The position numbers were made by a program, and so were the translations under genes. From Kiritimatiellia bacterium (GTDB lineage: Bacteria > Verrucomicrobiota > Kiritimatiellia > JAFGHX01), in assembly GCA_016929905.1 (NCBI GenBank), contig JAFGHX010000343.1:1-57354 (forward strand): 57,354 nt of DNA, read 5' to 3'. The notes beneath the pieces were generated by a model. That model was not told the DNA's origin. It saw only the letters and a list, made by a program, of their open reading frames with translations, and ran no database searches. This document shows positions 44,601 through 51,723 of the stretch, piece by piece. The stretch's first letter is position 1, and each line of letters opens with the position of its first letter.

Positions 44601-44906
44601 CACTTCAACTGGCAAGAGTATTTTGCCGGAACCGACCCGACCAACGGGGCGAGTCTGTTCCAGATCGAATCGGTGGAGCGCGGCACGGGCGCGCGGCTGC
44701 CGCTGACCTTCACGACGGTGGCCGACCGGACCTACCAGCCGTACGTGAGCACGAACCTGACGACGAACGGCTGGGCGATAGCCGAGTACTCCGACACCGA
44801 CGGCGGCGCGCTTGGAACCAACGCCATCACCGGCACCGGCAACCCCATCACCATCTATCTCGAGCCGGCCGACGTGGCGCGGTTCTATCTCATCGACGTA
44901 TGGTAG
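35646..44906 (+). CDS. Giant secreted right-handed beta-helix protein with five repeated modules
   Basis: The 3086-aa protein has a signal peptide (residues 1-~24, KLWYPRVLALALCTWLG) and five modules of ~600 residues. Each opens with (K/R)T(L/Y/F)Y(V/I)ND at about residues 25, 620, 1208, 1813 and 2414. Each contains a parallel beta-helix (NxxYxNxxxGI-type rungs) and closes with an Ig-like domain (RVxWxTxGPWxxxDxVxLEYSxDGGxxW). Residues ~2880-3086 form an InlB-like repeat, GVPNWW, a calcium-type DDDSDGHFNWQEYFAGTDPT motif and a final beta domain. Such proteins bind or cleave polysaccharides, or adhere; no catalytic residues stand out. GAGGAAG precedes the ATG at 35646. The ~1.8-kb period points to internal duplication. 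Confidence 0.9.
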   Translation: MKLWYPRVLALALCTWLGRTVFAAEYYINDAGTAGDVWCVSVGSVTNAGTSSNAPALHIQDVLAAHDIEPGDVIYVDAGSYTLPSNVTVTAADSGSSGGGMVTIKGVAGATVLDRGTSGGDAYAIALDQAEYVRVEDMMLTHAGRGVHIELGQYNEIRNCEIVGCGIGVVLAWGAHHTISGCKVHHNSVQGILGSSSSSITVSGTDLYGHASSAQGRGIELFSCEGALIDGGSVYSNGAEGIHLSSCASVTVSGNAIHENSLDGLYLSGCSAATVTGNTVWQNTNGLYATSAPLLTLAENRLHANIVDGAHVQYGTATVRNNLLYANGTMGLDTVDAGASTIRNNTFYGNGAAGLQLWGNYDNVAVYNNVLTADEPGRSCLAVDKFAGTWYSDYNAFWATNEAVVWDWWGPRHTLSSWQILSDRDWHSLDIDPLPVDIDGADNVLAGAGGADDDFHLQSTAGSHHGGSWAADGAHSLCIDAGDPDTAYAAEPAENGSRANLGAYGGTAEASKSTAARELRVLFPRGTDIHFRRVRVRWAITGPWTTNDQVKVEYSPDAGGSWFDCLNANPLNADNGVYGWDVGGLTPGTQYWVKVTYLADTNIADACETAFEILDPAGKTLYINDDALAGDQWCSATGTLANTGLSPADPFSSFQIIVDTYPELGAGDEVRMDAGSYSEGTIYLGAGSSGHPGSNLVIRGTGAGSTVVDRMSSTYDVFRFDAMDHIRVQDLTMARGHSGVEASGTSDDWFDGLQIVGCEIISNASYGLDLRYCTNAVVNTNTCRVNVTGIMGNPIHGEISANICYSNASGYGISASGAGALVVADNVCYSNRIGLAVAAAGTEANRNQVYANEEDGLSVTVDATARRNTAYGNGRDGMATSDGTHVEQNVVHANGRYGINASCGIQQEVVVVANNLVYSNGSYNAYLYSSWGPGLLFENNTLYGGNGLYVQSGAGDPVTNRNNIVWAGGDGKIGIYAAALSSAFGSDYNDLYAADGAHIGYWQGYRTSLKAWQSVTLQDGNSLSIAPVFVDADACDFHLQSTAGSYGGDAFTAPTGGTFAADAGLSFCIDAGHPASAYAHESADNGGRVNMGAFGNTADASRSPGERVSLLVEPNGGVEWFGTQTITWLTRGPWTGGDTVKLEYSDNGGTNWYVITNSVDYAAGACDWNTGAVTPGADYLVRVSKSDDSSASDTSDAPFAISADGPKTYYVNDASTTNDVYTTAAGDDGNDGLGASSPKATLQSVLDTYSLRGGDVVKIDTGTYTLTGSIIITTNDAGSTGNPVTFLGNTNSPATVLDRGNLSESVFYLHFTDCIRLQNLVCRGGSEGVRVEGTSEDFCTGVEIVQCEAYSNNYYGLYLTGCSNLTVEGNACHDQLYYTAVGIGGNNLYGEIRGNACWAHGDFNNCAYGITIWEHAHVVVENNVVHDILGGGIRVEGADAVVRNNHSYSNTRRGIEGSAAELSGNVVYLNGGEGVTMSGAVLQQNVVQSNKATGVEAYACVVVNNLLYHNGYEAGDYWNLRAHATPLVANNTVYGGSGMQLNIGDYAVTTNRNNIVWGTGAGEVAIKVVVQPNGDFVSDYNNLYATDGAVVGYWQGTQAELADWQYATRLDRQSFSAEPGFVDRDGADEVLGGLNWQDDNFHLASTAGSYTGQSFTASGTDGFATNATTGAGVDAGDLADSAGDELPPNGNRINLGAFGGTAEASLSPEEQAIVLAGVDSDTVLRGAARVTWRTRGPWTTDDAVTLEYSADGGTNWNAVLGAESVPCSQAYHDWDTSGLTPGEAYRLRASKSDEPGVNDTSAEFRVLAPGPRTFYVNDADTAGDVYTAVAGVDTNDGLSAATPKATVKRLLRDYTLVPGDVVAVDTGNWLLDSTLELFDSGSAAQTITFRGSTNTPGSVLDRNAIWTGERGLLLGGTDHVRLENLTVCRATYGIHVDGSPDDGCDGVQIAGCEVYSNDAYGIAVEYCTNLLAVANVCRGPYGAGLATTYTDSWLYGDVTSNDCSELSTGIDLRMNQAGALLLTENVCHGNSGFGFRVGGAGSQIEGNVACTNTACGIEAYGVAVLRGNRSFLNDGTGIEGSAPILERNVVYGNGMHGIYALGGTVANNLAYANGDADGEYNLWVSDGVAANNTAYGGNGLYASVSSYASGTNRHNIVWAQGVNKVAVKVLLQALSAFESDHNCLLATGGAAVGYWLGTQTELADWQYATGWDANSFSAEPDFVDVDGADDVLGGTGGLDDNFHLASTAGSYTGLSFTAEAGAGFATNGTTSVCVDAGDPAAAVGGEAAPNGARLNLGAFGGTADASLSPEQKALTLAPVVGGEVLRATRRVSWLTRGPWNGGDTVTLEYSTDGGTNWNGIAGAESIPYDQGGYDWDTSGLTPGTGYTLRAKKSDEEAVNEASGEFRVLAAEPTVFYVNDTSTSNDVYTSAVGHEANDGISASTPKATLKRLLRDFTLMPGDVVRVDTGTWVLDASLQLFDSGSATQKITVVGSTNSPGTVLNRNDASQHAVYLFETDDVRLESLKVTGGNGGVRIEGSATNACDGIQVASCDIYGNSQGIWLSGATNVLISGNTCRNQTGSGAGIYCHYEQELSGEISGNDCYENQTGISVDHSGGPLTVADNTVHENNYTGLSAGSAQTAVTGNRVYLNSGDGIYAGSAGEVRRNVVYSNGGHGINGGRRLVNNLAYANGDAANEANIQTDNAVVENNTVYGGNGIRFNGWDARTNKDNIAWATGADREALRFAHDGAVSDGNNLYASDGASVGCYCQDACTTLADWQGATGLDSNSLSVDPYFVDRNGADDLLGDYYGEDDDFHLQSAGGSYHAVGLWTNDLTNSPCIDAGEHWSVYSNEPAYNGFRVNQGAYGNTEYASKTDYAGPFYTLTTVASPANGGSISAWPLEAAYPTNRQTTLSATLNTHFNWGQWTGDVNSADNPAWFLFTGNMVVTAAFDAVADNTNGVPNWWLAEYNIATNQTGAEADDDSDGHFNWQEYFAGTDPTNGASLFQIESVERGTGARLPLTFTTVADRTYQPYVSTNLTTNGWAIAEYSDTDGGALGTNAITGTGNPITIYLEPADVARFYLIDVW

Positions 44907-44933
44907 AGCGGAAGCGGCGTCCAGTGTCCGCGT

Positions 44934-45593
44934 TCAGCGCCGAGAGCCCGAACTCATGCCGCCCGAGTTGCCGACGCCTGCGTTCCATCGCGTGCCGCCA
45001 GTTACCCACTGCCCTTTACGGTACGCGCTGTTTCCGAGCGCGGCGGCCTTTTTCGGGTCCTTGAGATAGCGCTCGTAGGCCGCCCGGGAATCCGTTCCGC
45101 CGCTGACATCCACGTCGACCAGTTCGCCGTTGCGGTAAACCTCAAGCACATAGCCCTTGTATTTCACACCCCCGCGCCACTGGTCGTTGGCCGTGTGGCT
45201 TTTCCAGTAGGTGAACGACTCGGAACCGAGTTCGATCGTCTGGGTCGCTCCTTTCGGCACCACAACATCGGCCTGCTCCAGAACATTGACCACCTCGCAA
45301 CGCCGGTCCCGATGCTCATGAGCATTGGCCTCCGCCGTCACGTAAAGCCGGATGCACAGGCCGTCCAGATCCCGCGCCAGACTCAAATTCGTGACCTGTG
45401 CGGAAATCCTCACACTGATGGCCTTCTCCCGGCCCTTCCCGTGCTCTTCCTTTGCCAGCTTCTTCCTCGACGATTCCTTCTGGACGTCGATCTTGACGGA
45501 AAACGGGACGTTCCAGAGGCCGGACGACCCGAACGCCGTCACGACATAGCCCATAGCGACCGCAAACACCGACAACGCGACATGCCCCCGCAT
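44934..45593 (-). CDS. Secreted protein of unknown function
   Basis: The 219-aa protein has a signal peptide (MRGHVALSVFAVAMGYVVTA). A beta-rich domain follows: VPFSVKIDVQKESSRKKLAK, VRISAQVTNLSLARDLDGLC, LRLYV-like IRLYVTAEANAHEHRD, VVPKGATQTIELGSESFTYW, YKGYVLEVYRNGELVDVDVS. The form suggests a single Ig-like fold with a Gly/Ser-rich C-terminal tail. GGAGGG precedes the ATG. It ends 27 bp from the giant beta-helix gene, convergently. I do not recognise a family. Confidence 0.78.
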   Translation of the reverse strand: MRGHVALSVFAVAMGYVVTAFGSSGLWNVPFSVKIDVQKESSRKKLAKEEHGKGREKAISVRISAQVTNLSLARDLDGLCIRLYVTAEANAHEHRDRRCEVVNVLEQADVVVPKGATQTIELGSESFTYWKSHTANDQWRGGVKYKGYVLEVYRNGELVDVDVSGGTDSRAAYERYLKDPKKAAALGNSAYRKGQWVTGGTRWNAGVGNSGGMSSGSRR

Positions 45594-45878
45594 AGCCTGC
45601 CCTCCTTTGATTCCGGCGACCCCCGCCGTCTTGCCAGCCGCTAAGAGCAGGAACCATGCCAACTGCCGCGAGATTGGCGGGCGAGGTCGGTTTTCGGGGA
45701 ATTCGGCCGCTGCAGAGGCACCGGCCAAGCGGGAATCGCAGGGGCTCACACTCAGATTGCGCTCATGATGGGTGCATGAGGAGGACAAGGCCGTGCGATC
45801 GAGGACCCTGCGCCCCTTCGTGAGGCTCCGGCGCGGGTGTTCGAGCGTCGGCCGCGCCCCGGCACATAGGCCCTGCGC

Positions 45879-46691
45879 TCACACGTCCAGTTCCAGCAGG
45901 TCGCGGCCGACGATAAGGCCTTCGCCCCCGAATTCGGCACGGACCTCCTGGGCCATGGGCTCCACCTCAACGCCCGGCTGGACGGCGAAGTGTTTGAGCA
46001 CGAGCCTCTTGACGCCGCGCTCCTTCGCCCACTTCCCCAGCGCGCGCGGCGAGGTGTGGAAGCTGCCCCATTTCGCGTTCTCGATTCGCTCGGTGGGAAA
46101 CGTGCACTCGTGCACGAGCACATCGCAGCCCGCGGCAAGATCCATGAGAGCAGGCGTGATGATATTGTCGCCGGCCACCACGATCGATTTGCCGGCCGCC
46201 TCCACCCTGAAGGCCAGATTGTCGAGGATATGCGGCTTGTGCAGGGTGTGCACCATGCGGACCGTGTAACCGTCCCCGGCCAGCGTCCATTCGTCTTCCA
46301 GCACGTCCCGTGCGACGTATTCGCAGCCGCGTTCCGTGTACAACGGATGGTGGCGCCGCGAGTTGATGTCGTCTTCGTACGCGACCTCGAACAGCCCCCT
46401 GCAGAACCGCTCCGTCCCGCGCGGCCCGTAGATTTCCAGCGGGAAGTTGCGCTTCAAGACCCAGCCGGTGAGGAAGAAGTAGGGGAAATCACAGTTGTGA
46501 TCGTAGTGGTGGTGCGTGAAGAAGACGCGGCGAATCGCCTCGAACGGGACGCCCGCCTCCGTCATCCGCATCGTCGCCCCGCGCCCGCAGTCGAAAAGCA
46601 GGTTCTCCTGCCCCACCCGCACAATCTGCGCCGGGCCCCAGCGTTCGAGGTCGCACCGCACCGCACCGCTGCCCAGTAGTATCAGTTTCAT
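45879..46691 (-). CDS. Metallo-beta-lactamase-fold hydrolase, RNase Z-like
   Basis: The 270-aa protein has the MBL signature HHHYDHN (~60-66), an upstream strand LLFDCGRGATMRM, and later metal ligands in VVAGDNIITPALMDLA, VLVHECTF and LKHFAVQP. The layout is like RNase Z/ElaC and related phosphodiesterases, but the long flexible exosite arm of RNase Z is reduced to YEDDINSRRHHPLYTERGCE. The substrate may be RNA, a cyclic nucleotide or another phosphodiester. CAGGAGAG precedes the ATG. An 8-bp tandem repeat separates it from the sulfatase gene upstream. Confidence 0.87.
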   Translation of the reverse strand: MKLILLGSGAVRCDLERWGPAQIVRVGQENLLFDCGRGATMRMTEAGVPFEAIRRVFFTHHHYDHNCDFPYFFLTGWVLKRNFPLEIYGPRGTERFCRGLFEVAYEDDINSRRHHPLYTERGCEYVARDVLEDEWTLAGDGYTVRMVHTLHKPHILDNLAFRVEAAGKSIVVAGDNIITPALMDLAAGCDVLVHECTFPTERIENAKWGSFHTSPRALGKWAKERGVKRLVLKHFAVQPGVEVEPMAQEVRAEFGGEGLIVGRDLLELDV

Positions 46692-46720
46692 GACAAGCTC
46701 TCCTGCGTTCAATGGGCCGT

Positions 46721-46824
46721 GGGACCGTAGGACCGTGGGACCGTGGGACCGTAGGACCGTGGGACCGTGGGACCGTAGGACCGTAGGACCGTGGGACCGT
46801 AGGACCGTAGGACCGTGGGACCGT
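46721..46824. repeat. Tandem repeat, 13 x 8 bp (RGGACCGT)
   Basis: Thirteen uninterrupted copies of (A/G)GGACCGT lie between the metallo-hydrolase and sulfatase genes, with degenerate copies at both edges (46713 and 46825). The only variation is A or G at the first position. It is long enough for length variation by slippage. Confidence 0.9.
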
Positions 46825-46848
46825 GGGACTACGGGCCCGCAGTCCCTG

Positions 46849-48459
46849 CTAGAGCCCTTCGCTCCGAATCCGCTCGATTGTCTCCGCCGGCGCGCCGTTC
46901 TTCTCCCAGGCGGCAAGGTCCAGCTTGTGCAGCTTGACAATCTCTTCCTTTTCCACGGCCTTGACGACCTCATCGCCGAACGGCGTTATGCCGGCGCGCT
47001 CCTCCTCGCTGGTGAGGTTGTCGGGGAAGACGGGGAACTGCCCGTTTCGAGTGCGTTCCCAAGCCAGATCGCCGCCCGGGAACGCCAGGAGCTGTCCCCC
47101 GCGCGAGTAGTTGACCGGCCCCCACTTCTCTTCGAACCGGGCCAGGACCTTGCGCAGGGCCGTTCGCCGCTCTTTGACGTCCGGCTCGTCGGGCCGGGCG
47201 GTCATCAGGTTGACGCTTTCGCACGGGTCGTTCTGCAGATCGAACAATTCCTCGTCCCCGCCGCGGTAGTAGTAGTTGTACTTGTGAGACGCGTCGCGAA
47301 TGGAAATCCAGCGCCCGGCCGCGAGCCCGTACTCCATGTAGTGGAAGGTGCGGTCTTTCTCATCGCGGAGGACGGAACCGCCGGGCAGCCGGTGCGGGCC
47401 GGGGTAGTCGATCCCCGCCACGTCCAGAACGGTGGGCAGGATGTCGTTGAGATCGACGAACTCCTCCCGCGCGGTGCCGGGCTTGAAAGCGGCCGGGTAT
47501 CGGACGAGGAACGGGATCCGGCCGGCGCTGTCGTAGGGCAGCATCTTCTGATAGCAGCCGTGATCGCCGAGCATTTCGCCATGGTCGGACGTAAAGATGA
47601 TGAGGGTGTTGTCCAGTTCACCGGTCTGTTCCAGGGCATCCAGGACGACTCCCACGTTCCTGTCGACGAAGGTGACGGCGCTGAAATAGCACTCGCGCAT
47701 TCGGCGGTTGTAGGTCTTCTCCTCGCCCTTCGGAAAATCGGCGTACCGGTCCTGCCTCTGCGCCTGGGCGCTGGGCGCCGTCTCGGAGACGAGCGGCTTG
47801 GGCAGCGTCGCCTCGCGGTACACGTCAGCCACCGAATCCGGGATGTCGAACGGCGGATGCGGCGCGATCCAGCTCGACCACAGGAAGAACGGGCGCCGCC
47901 CGTGTTCCGCGCGCAGAAAGGCGGCGGACCGGCTGCCGACCCAGGAGGAGCCGTGGTGCGCCTCGGGAATGAGCGAACGCTGGGGCAGCATGTAGAGCAG
48001 GTTCCGCACGCCGTGGATGTTCTGGACATGCCCCCACCCCACCTCTTTCAGATACATCGCGTACTCGTCGTCTTCGCGGTAGCGCGGAATCTCTTCCATC
48101 AGTTCCATCTTGTCGAACCCGCTGTGCCGGCGCGGCGGCTGGAAGTGCATCTTGCCGATGGCCCGCGTATGGTAGCCGTGGTCGGCCAGGAGTCTGGGCA
48201 ACGTCGGCAAGTGATGATCCAGCGGATGCGAGTTGTTGGCCGTGTACCCGTGGAACCGGGATGTGAGCCCCGTCAGAATATTATGCCGCGCCGGCACGCA
48301 AACGGGGTTCGGGGTGAACGCGTTGCGGAACACGCACCCTTCACGCGCCAGCCGGTCCAGGTTCGGCGTCTGCATGTAGTCGAAACCGGCAGCCGCAACG
48401 GTGTCCCAGCGCTGCTGGTCGGTGAACAGCAATAAAACGTTCGGCCGTTTCCCGCTCAT
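46849..48459 (-). CDS. Sulfatase (formylglycine-dependent)
   Basis: The 536-aa protein is a type I sulfatase: RPNVLLLFTDQQRWDTVAAA with the calcium-binding Asp, then C54-V-P-A-R58 (NPVCVPARHNILTG) whose Cys would become formylglycine. GKMHFQP, IIFTSDHGEMLGDHG and LFDLQNDPCESVNLM complete the fold. It removes sulfate esters from sugars, typically sulfated glycans. No signal peptide is obvious, so it may act on imported material. GAGAGGGGG precedes the ATG at 48459. It needs an FGE or anSME maturase, which is not in this window. Confidence 0.94.
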   Translation of the reverse strand: MSGKRPNVLLLFTDQQRWDTVAAAGFDYMQTPNLDRLAREGCVFRNAFTPNPVCVPARHNILTGLTSRFHGYTANNSHPLDHHLPTLPRLLADHGYHTRAIGKMHFQPPRRHSGFDKMELMEEIPRYREDDEYAMYLKEVGWGHVQNIHGVRNLLYMLPQRSLIPEAHHGSSWVGSRSAAFLRAEHGRRPFFLWSSWIAPHPPFDIPDSVADVYREATLPKPLVSETAPSAQAQRQDRYADFPKGEEKTYNRRMRECYFSAVTFVDRNVGVVLDALEQTGELDNTLIIFTSDHGEMLGDHGCYQKMLPYDSAGRIPFLVRYPAAFKPGTAREEFVDLNDILPTVLDVAGIDYPGPHRLPGGSVLRDEKDRTFHYMEYGLAAGRWISIRDASHKYNYYYRGGDEELFDLQNDPCESVNLMTARPDEPDVKERRTALRKVLARFEEKWGPVNYSRGGQLLAFPGGDLAWERTRNGQFPVFPDNLTSEEERAGITPFGDEVVKAVEKEEIVKLHKLDLAAWEKNGAPAETIERIRSEGL

Positions 48460-48632
48460 CGTGCGTCCCCCTCTCCCCTCCGTGCCTTCGTTGTACGCTG
48501 GCTCGCCCCGCTTTCTTGTCTGGCTCACCGTCTGAGGCGTCAGCGCTCCCGGATTCTCAAGCGAAAGGCCGCTTGGTTCAACACCTTTTTTTGCGCATGC
48601 CACGCGAAAGGGCTTGAAACTGGTCTGATGAG

Positions 48633-48648
48633 CAGTATATGTATACTG
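48633..48648 (+). promoter_or_regulatory. Palindromic operator before the GntR gene
   Basis: CAGTATA-TG-TATACTG has perfect 7-bp arms and ends 4 bp before the GntR start codon. GntR-family proteins bind short A/T-containing palindromes of this kind. Its position suggests autorepression and contains a TATACT -10-like box. Confidence 0.55.
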
Positions 48649-48652
48649 TCAT

Positions 48653-49393
48653 ATGATCAACAGGGTGTCCACGTCCGAGGCGGTCGTCAACCATTTCCGG
48701 GACCGGATCCGGGCCGGCGAGCTGCGGCCGGGCGATCCGCTGCCGAGCGAGCGGCAGTTGAGGCGCGATTTCGGCATCAGCCGGTTCAGCCTGCGCGAGG
48801 GTCTGGCCAAATTGCAGGCGCTCGGCATCGTGAACATCGTGCACGGCAAGGGTGCGTTCGTAGCCGAGGAGATGAGCAGCAGCAGCCTGGAAAACGTGTT
48901 TGTCCCCTTCTTCGCGGTCCGCGACGACGGGCGGCTGCGCGATTTGTTCGAGGCGCGCAACGTCATCGAGGGCGAGGTGGCCGTCTGCGCGGCGGAACGG
49001 CGCACGGAGGCCGATCTGGTGCGGCTGCGCCGGCTGCTCGACGAGATGAAGGAGGCGCTCGACGAGCCGGACCGTTTCGGCGATCTGGACTACCGGTTCC
49101 ACCACGAGATCGCGGTCGTGGCCGGGAACCGGTTTTTTCTGAGGATGCTGGCGATTCTGACTGCCGACGTCAGGCGATTTCTTCTCGAGCATGCCCGCAG
49201 CCCGCGGAGCCGCCGGGCGGCGCTGCGCACGCATCGGGAGATCCTCGCAAGCATCGAGAAGCAGGACGTGGCAAGCGCGGGCAGAATCATGCGGCGCCAC
49301 ATCGGCGGGTGCCTAAAGAATTACGCGAAGAGCGGACGGGAAGTCGACAGTCGCGGGTCGCAAGGCCGAAACCCGCAGGTCGGACGGTCATGA
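48653..49393 (+). CDS. GntR-family (FadR subfamily) transcriptional regulator
   Basis: The 246-aa protein has the GntR winged HTH (VVNHFRDRIRAGELRPGDPL, PSERQLRRDFGISRFSLREG, LQALGIVNIVHGKGAFV) and the all-helical FCD effector domain with metal-site His residues (DYRFHHEIAVVAGN, THREILASIEKQDVASA). The effector is often a sugar acid bound through a metal. No ribosome-binding site precedes the ATG, so the message may be leaderless. Its TGA overlaps the ATG of the isomerase gene (ATGA), so it likely controls its own operon of isomerase, serine hydrolase and glycosidase. Confidence 0.92.
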   Translation: MINRVSTSEAVVNHFRDRIRAGELRPGDPLPSERQLRRDFGISRFSLREGLAKLQALGIVNIVHGKGAFVAEEMSSSSLENVFVPFFAVRDDGRLRDLFEARNVIEGEVAVCAAERRTEADLVRLRRLLDEMKEALDEPDRFGDLDYRFHHEIAVVAGNRFFLRMLAILTADVRRFLLEHARSPRSRRAALRTHREILASIEKQDVASAGRIMRRHIGGCLKNYAKSGREVDSRGSQGRNPQVGRS

Positions 49394-50346
49394 TGAGACT
49401 GGCGGTCATCTCGGGCTTTTTGGGCAAGGTGCACAACCGGTACATGGTGTATCGCGAGGACCGCTCACTGGCCGAGAAGGTAGCGCTGGCGGCGCGGCTC
49501 GAGGGGATTGACGGCCTGGAGCTGTGCTACCCCGCGGATTTCGAGGATCCTCCCCGGTTGCGCGGCTTGCTGCGTGAGCACGGGCTCGGCGTGTCGGCCG
49601 TCAATTTCCGGGCACGGCGCAGCGGCCGCTGGCTGCGCGGCTCGTTCACCTCGAGCCAGGCGAGCGAGCGCCGGGAGACCACGGACGATCTGAAGCGGGC
49701 GATAGACTGCGCACTGGAACTGGAAGCGGGCCGGGTGACGACCTGCCCGCTGAACGACGGGACCGACGTTCCGTTCGAAGCCGATTATGCGGCGTTGTAT
49801 GACCACGCGGCGGAGACGCTGAGCGCCGCGTGCGCGCATGCCCCCGGCTTGCGTATCTGCATCGAATACAAACCGAGCGATCCGATGGCGCGCTGCGTGT
49901 TCGCATCGGCCGGCGAGACCGTGAGCTTCTGCCTGATGACGGGCTGCGGAAATCTCGGCGTGACGCTGGATCTGGGCCATTCGCTTCTGGCCGGTGAGCG
50001 GCCGGCCCAAGCCGCCGCGCTCGCGGCGCGGGCGCGCCGCCTGTTTTACGTGCACCTGAACGACAACGACGGCGCCTGGGACTGGGACATGGTCCCGGGC
50101 GCCTACCATCTGTGGGAAACGGTCGAATTGCTGCAGGTGCTCCCCTCGCTGGGGTATACGGACGACTGGTACGCCTTTGACGTATTCGCCAAGGAAATCG
50201 ACACCGTGGAGAACATGCGGGCTGCGGCGCGAATGACGCGCAAGCTCGAGGAACTGGCGTCCCGGGCGAATCCCGAGCGGCTGGCGCAATTGCGAAAGGA
50301 ACGCAATCCGGTCCGAAGCGTTGCGTATCTGTACTCGCTGCTGTGA
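49390..50346 (+). CDS. Sugar phosphate isomerase/epimerase-like TIM barrel
   Basis: The 318-aa protein fits the xylose-isomerase-like TIM-barrel fold: GIDGLELCYPADFEDPPRLR, LGVSAVNFRARRSG, RICIEYKPSDP (ligand E), LGVTLDLGHSLLAG (D and H), LFYVHLNDNDGAWDWDMVPG (HxN) and WYAFDVFAKEIDTVENMRAA. Relatives act on keto-sugars such as rhamnulose, tagatose or inosose. It starts at ATG 49390, overlapping the GntR stop. Placement after a GntR-FCD gene fits a sugar-acid or deoxy-sugar pathway. Substrate unknown. Confidence 0.88.
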   Translation: MMRLAVISGFLGKVHNRYMVYREDRSLAEKVALAARLEGIDGLELCYPADFEDPPRLRGLLREHGLGVSAVNFRARRSGRWLRGSFTSSQASERRETTDDLKRAIDCALELEAGRVTTCPLNDGTDVPFEADYAALYDHAAETLSAACAHAPGLRICIEYKPSDPMARCVFASAGETVSFCLMTGCGNLGVTLDLGHSLLAGERPAQAAALAARARRLFYVHLNDNDGAWDWDMVPGAYHLWETVELLQVLPSLGYTDDWYAFDVFAKEIDTVENMRAAARMTRKLEELASRANPERLAQLRKERNPVRSVAYLYSLL

Positions 50347-50413
50347 ACGCGCGCGCGCGGCGGCGGCGCCCGGTGAGCGGCCGAGCGCGACGATTTGGAG
50401 GAGGGCCTGAGCG

Positions 50414-51628
50414 ATGGACACGGAGCCGACGGGCAGGGAGGACTCCACCGCCGCCGAGAGCGGCATCTACTTCCCGCCGCCGGGCGACGGGCTGGCGAAC
50501 CAGGCACAGCGTGCCGCGGCGGAGGTAGGGCTGGACCCGGACCTGCCGGCACGGCTCGGCGCATACGTGCAAGCGCACCCGATCCCGAACCCGACGAAAG
50601 GGATACGCTGGGCCCTGTGGCGGCACGGCTACCTCGTGCACGTCGACGGAGCGTTCAACCGGACGTGCGATGTCGCCTCCCTGCGCAAGACCTGGCATGC
50701 GCTCGCCGTCGGCGCCGCCATCGGGCAGGGCCGGATTCCTTCGCTCGACCAGAAGCTCAGCGTCTGGCAAACGGAGTTGAAGGGGAACAAGGCCGCGGCC
50801 ACCTGGCGGCACGTGATCACGCAGTCGGCCGGGTTCGACTATCCTCATCCGGACTTCCCGGCGATCGGCGATCCCCGGCCCGGCACGGTCTGGACGTACT
50901 CCGATTGGAACCTGGTCCACGTGTGCCACGCCCTGGCCAAGGTCTACGGAAAGAAAGACTTCCACGACGAGTACGCGGACGTGCTGAAGCAGGCCTACTT
51001 CGACGCGATCGGCATGACGCACTGGTCCACGGATATCGTCTTTGACCGCTCGAGCGGGATGAAGGACGGCGTGCGGCTCGTCATCAGCCTGGAACACATG
51101 GGCCGGCTCGGCTTGCTCGTGCTGGCGCGCGGGCGATGGCAGGGCCGCCAGCTGATTCCCCGCTGGTTTGTGGAAGCGCTGGAAACGAAGCAGACCTACG
51201 GGATGGCCGTGAACTACAACGGCCCCTACGACGGAAACATGCACTTCCTGCGGCAGTCCGGCCGATTCGCCGAAGCCCCCTACGGGTTCCTGACCTGGGT
51301 CAATACCGACGGAGACTACTTCCCGGACGCCGACAGGGCGTGGGCCTGGGGGCGAGGCGCCGGCGGCACGATCGTGCTCTGGAACCGAAACAACGGAATC
51401 GTCTTCGCGGCGGTCGGCCTGCAGATTCTATCCGGTCCGGACTGCTTCCCGCGTGTGATCGAGCAGGGTGTCGCCGGGCCCAATCCGTTGTTCGGCGCCC
51501 GGAAGACGGATTGGGAAATCGTCAACCGTTCTCGTCGTCCGTTCTCGCGTGTCCGCCGTAGGCCCGGCGAAGGCGGGTCGACCGATCCTGTATCGCCCGA
51601 TCATCACTGTGGCGGCGGAACCGGTTGA
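50414..51628 (+). CDS. Serine beta-lactamase-fold hydrolase (class C / esterase-like)
   Basis: The 404-aa protein has the SxxK motif at S89-L-R-K92 (DVASLRKTWHALAVG), the YxD/N motif in TVWTYSDWNLVHV and a WGRGAGGTIVLW strand in the place of KTG. No signal peptide is seen, so peptidoglycan is an unlikely substrate; many PVC relatives are esterases. AGGAGG precedes the ATG. The last ~35 residues (RRPFSRVRRRPGEGGSTDPV) look like translated intergenic repeat rather than family sequence. It lies between the isomerase and the DUF5060-type glycosidase. Confidence 0.83.
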   Translation: MDTEPTGREDSTAAESGIYFPPPGDGLANQAQRAAAEVGLDPDLPARLGAYVQAHPIPNPTKGIRWALWRHGYLVHVDGAFNRTCDVASLRKTWHALAVGAAIGQGRIPSLDQKLSVWQTELKGNKAAATWRHVITQSAGFDYPHPDFPAIGDPRPGTVWTYSDWNLVHVCHALAKVYGKKDFHDEYADVLKQAYFDAIGMTHWSTDIVFDRSSGMKDGVRLVISLEHMGRLGLLVLARGRWQGRQLIPRWFVEALETKQTYGMAVNYNGPYDGNMHFLRQSGRFAEAPYGFLTWVNTDGDYFPDADRAWAWGRGAGGTIVLWNRNNGIVFAAVGLQILSGPDCFPRVIEQGVAGPNPLFGARKTDWEIVNRSRRPFSRVRRRPGEGGSTDPVSPDHHCGGGTG

Positions 51629-51723
51629 CGATAATGGTCGACGCGGAAGAGAAGAACGACGGTCGAAAGAATCACGGATTCCCGAACCTGCGGCTCCACG
51701 CGGCCGCGGGGAGTGAACGGACC

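Noticed and set aside
46721..46824. Repeat array considered as a CRISPR or as coding (SHGPTVLR repeats)
   Set aside because: An 8-bp unit without spacers is not a CRISPR array, and all six frames through it are open only because of the repeat itself.
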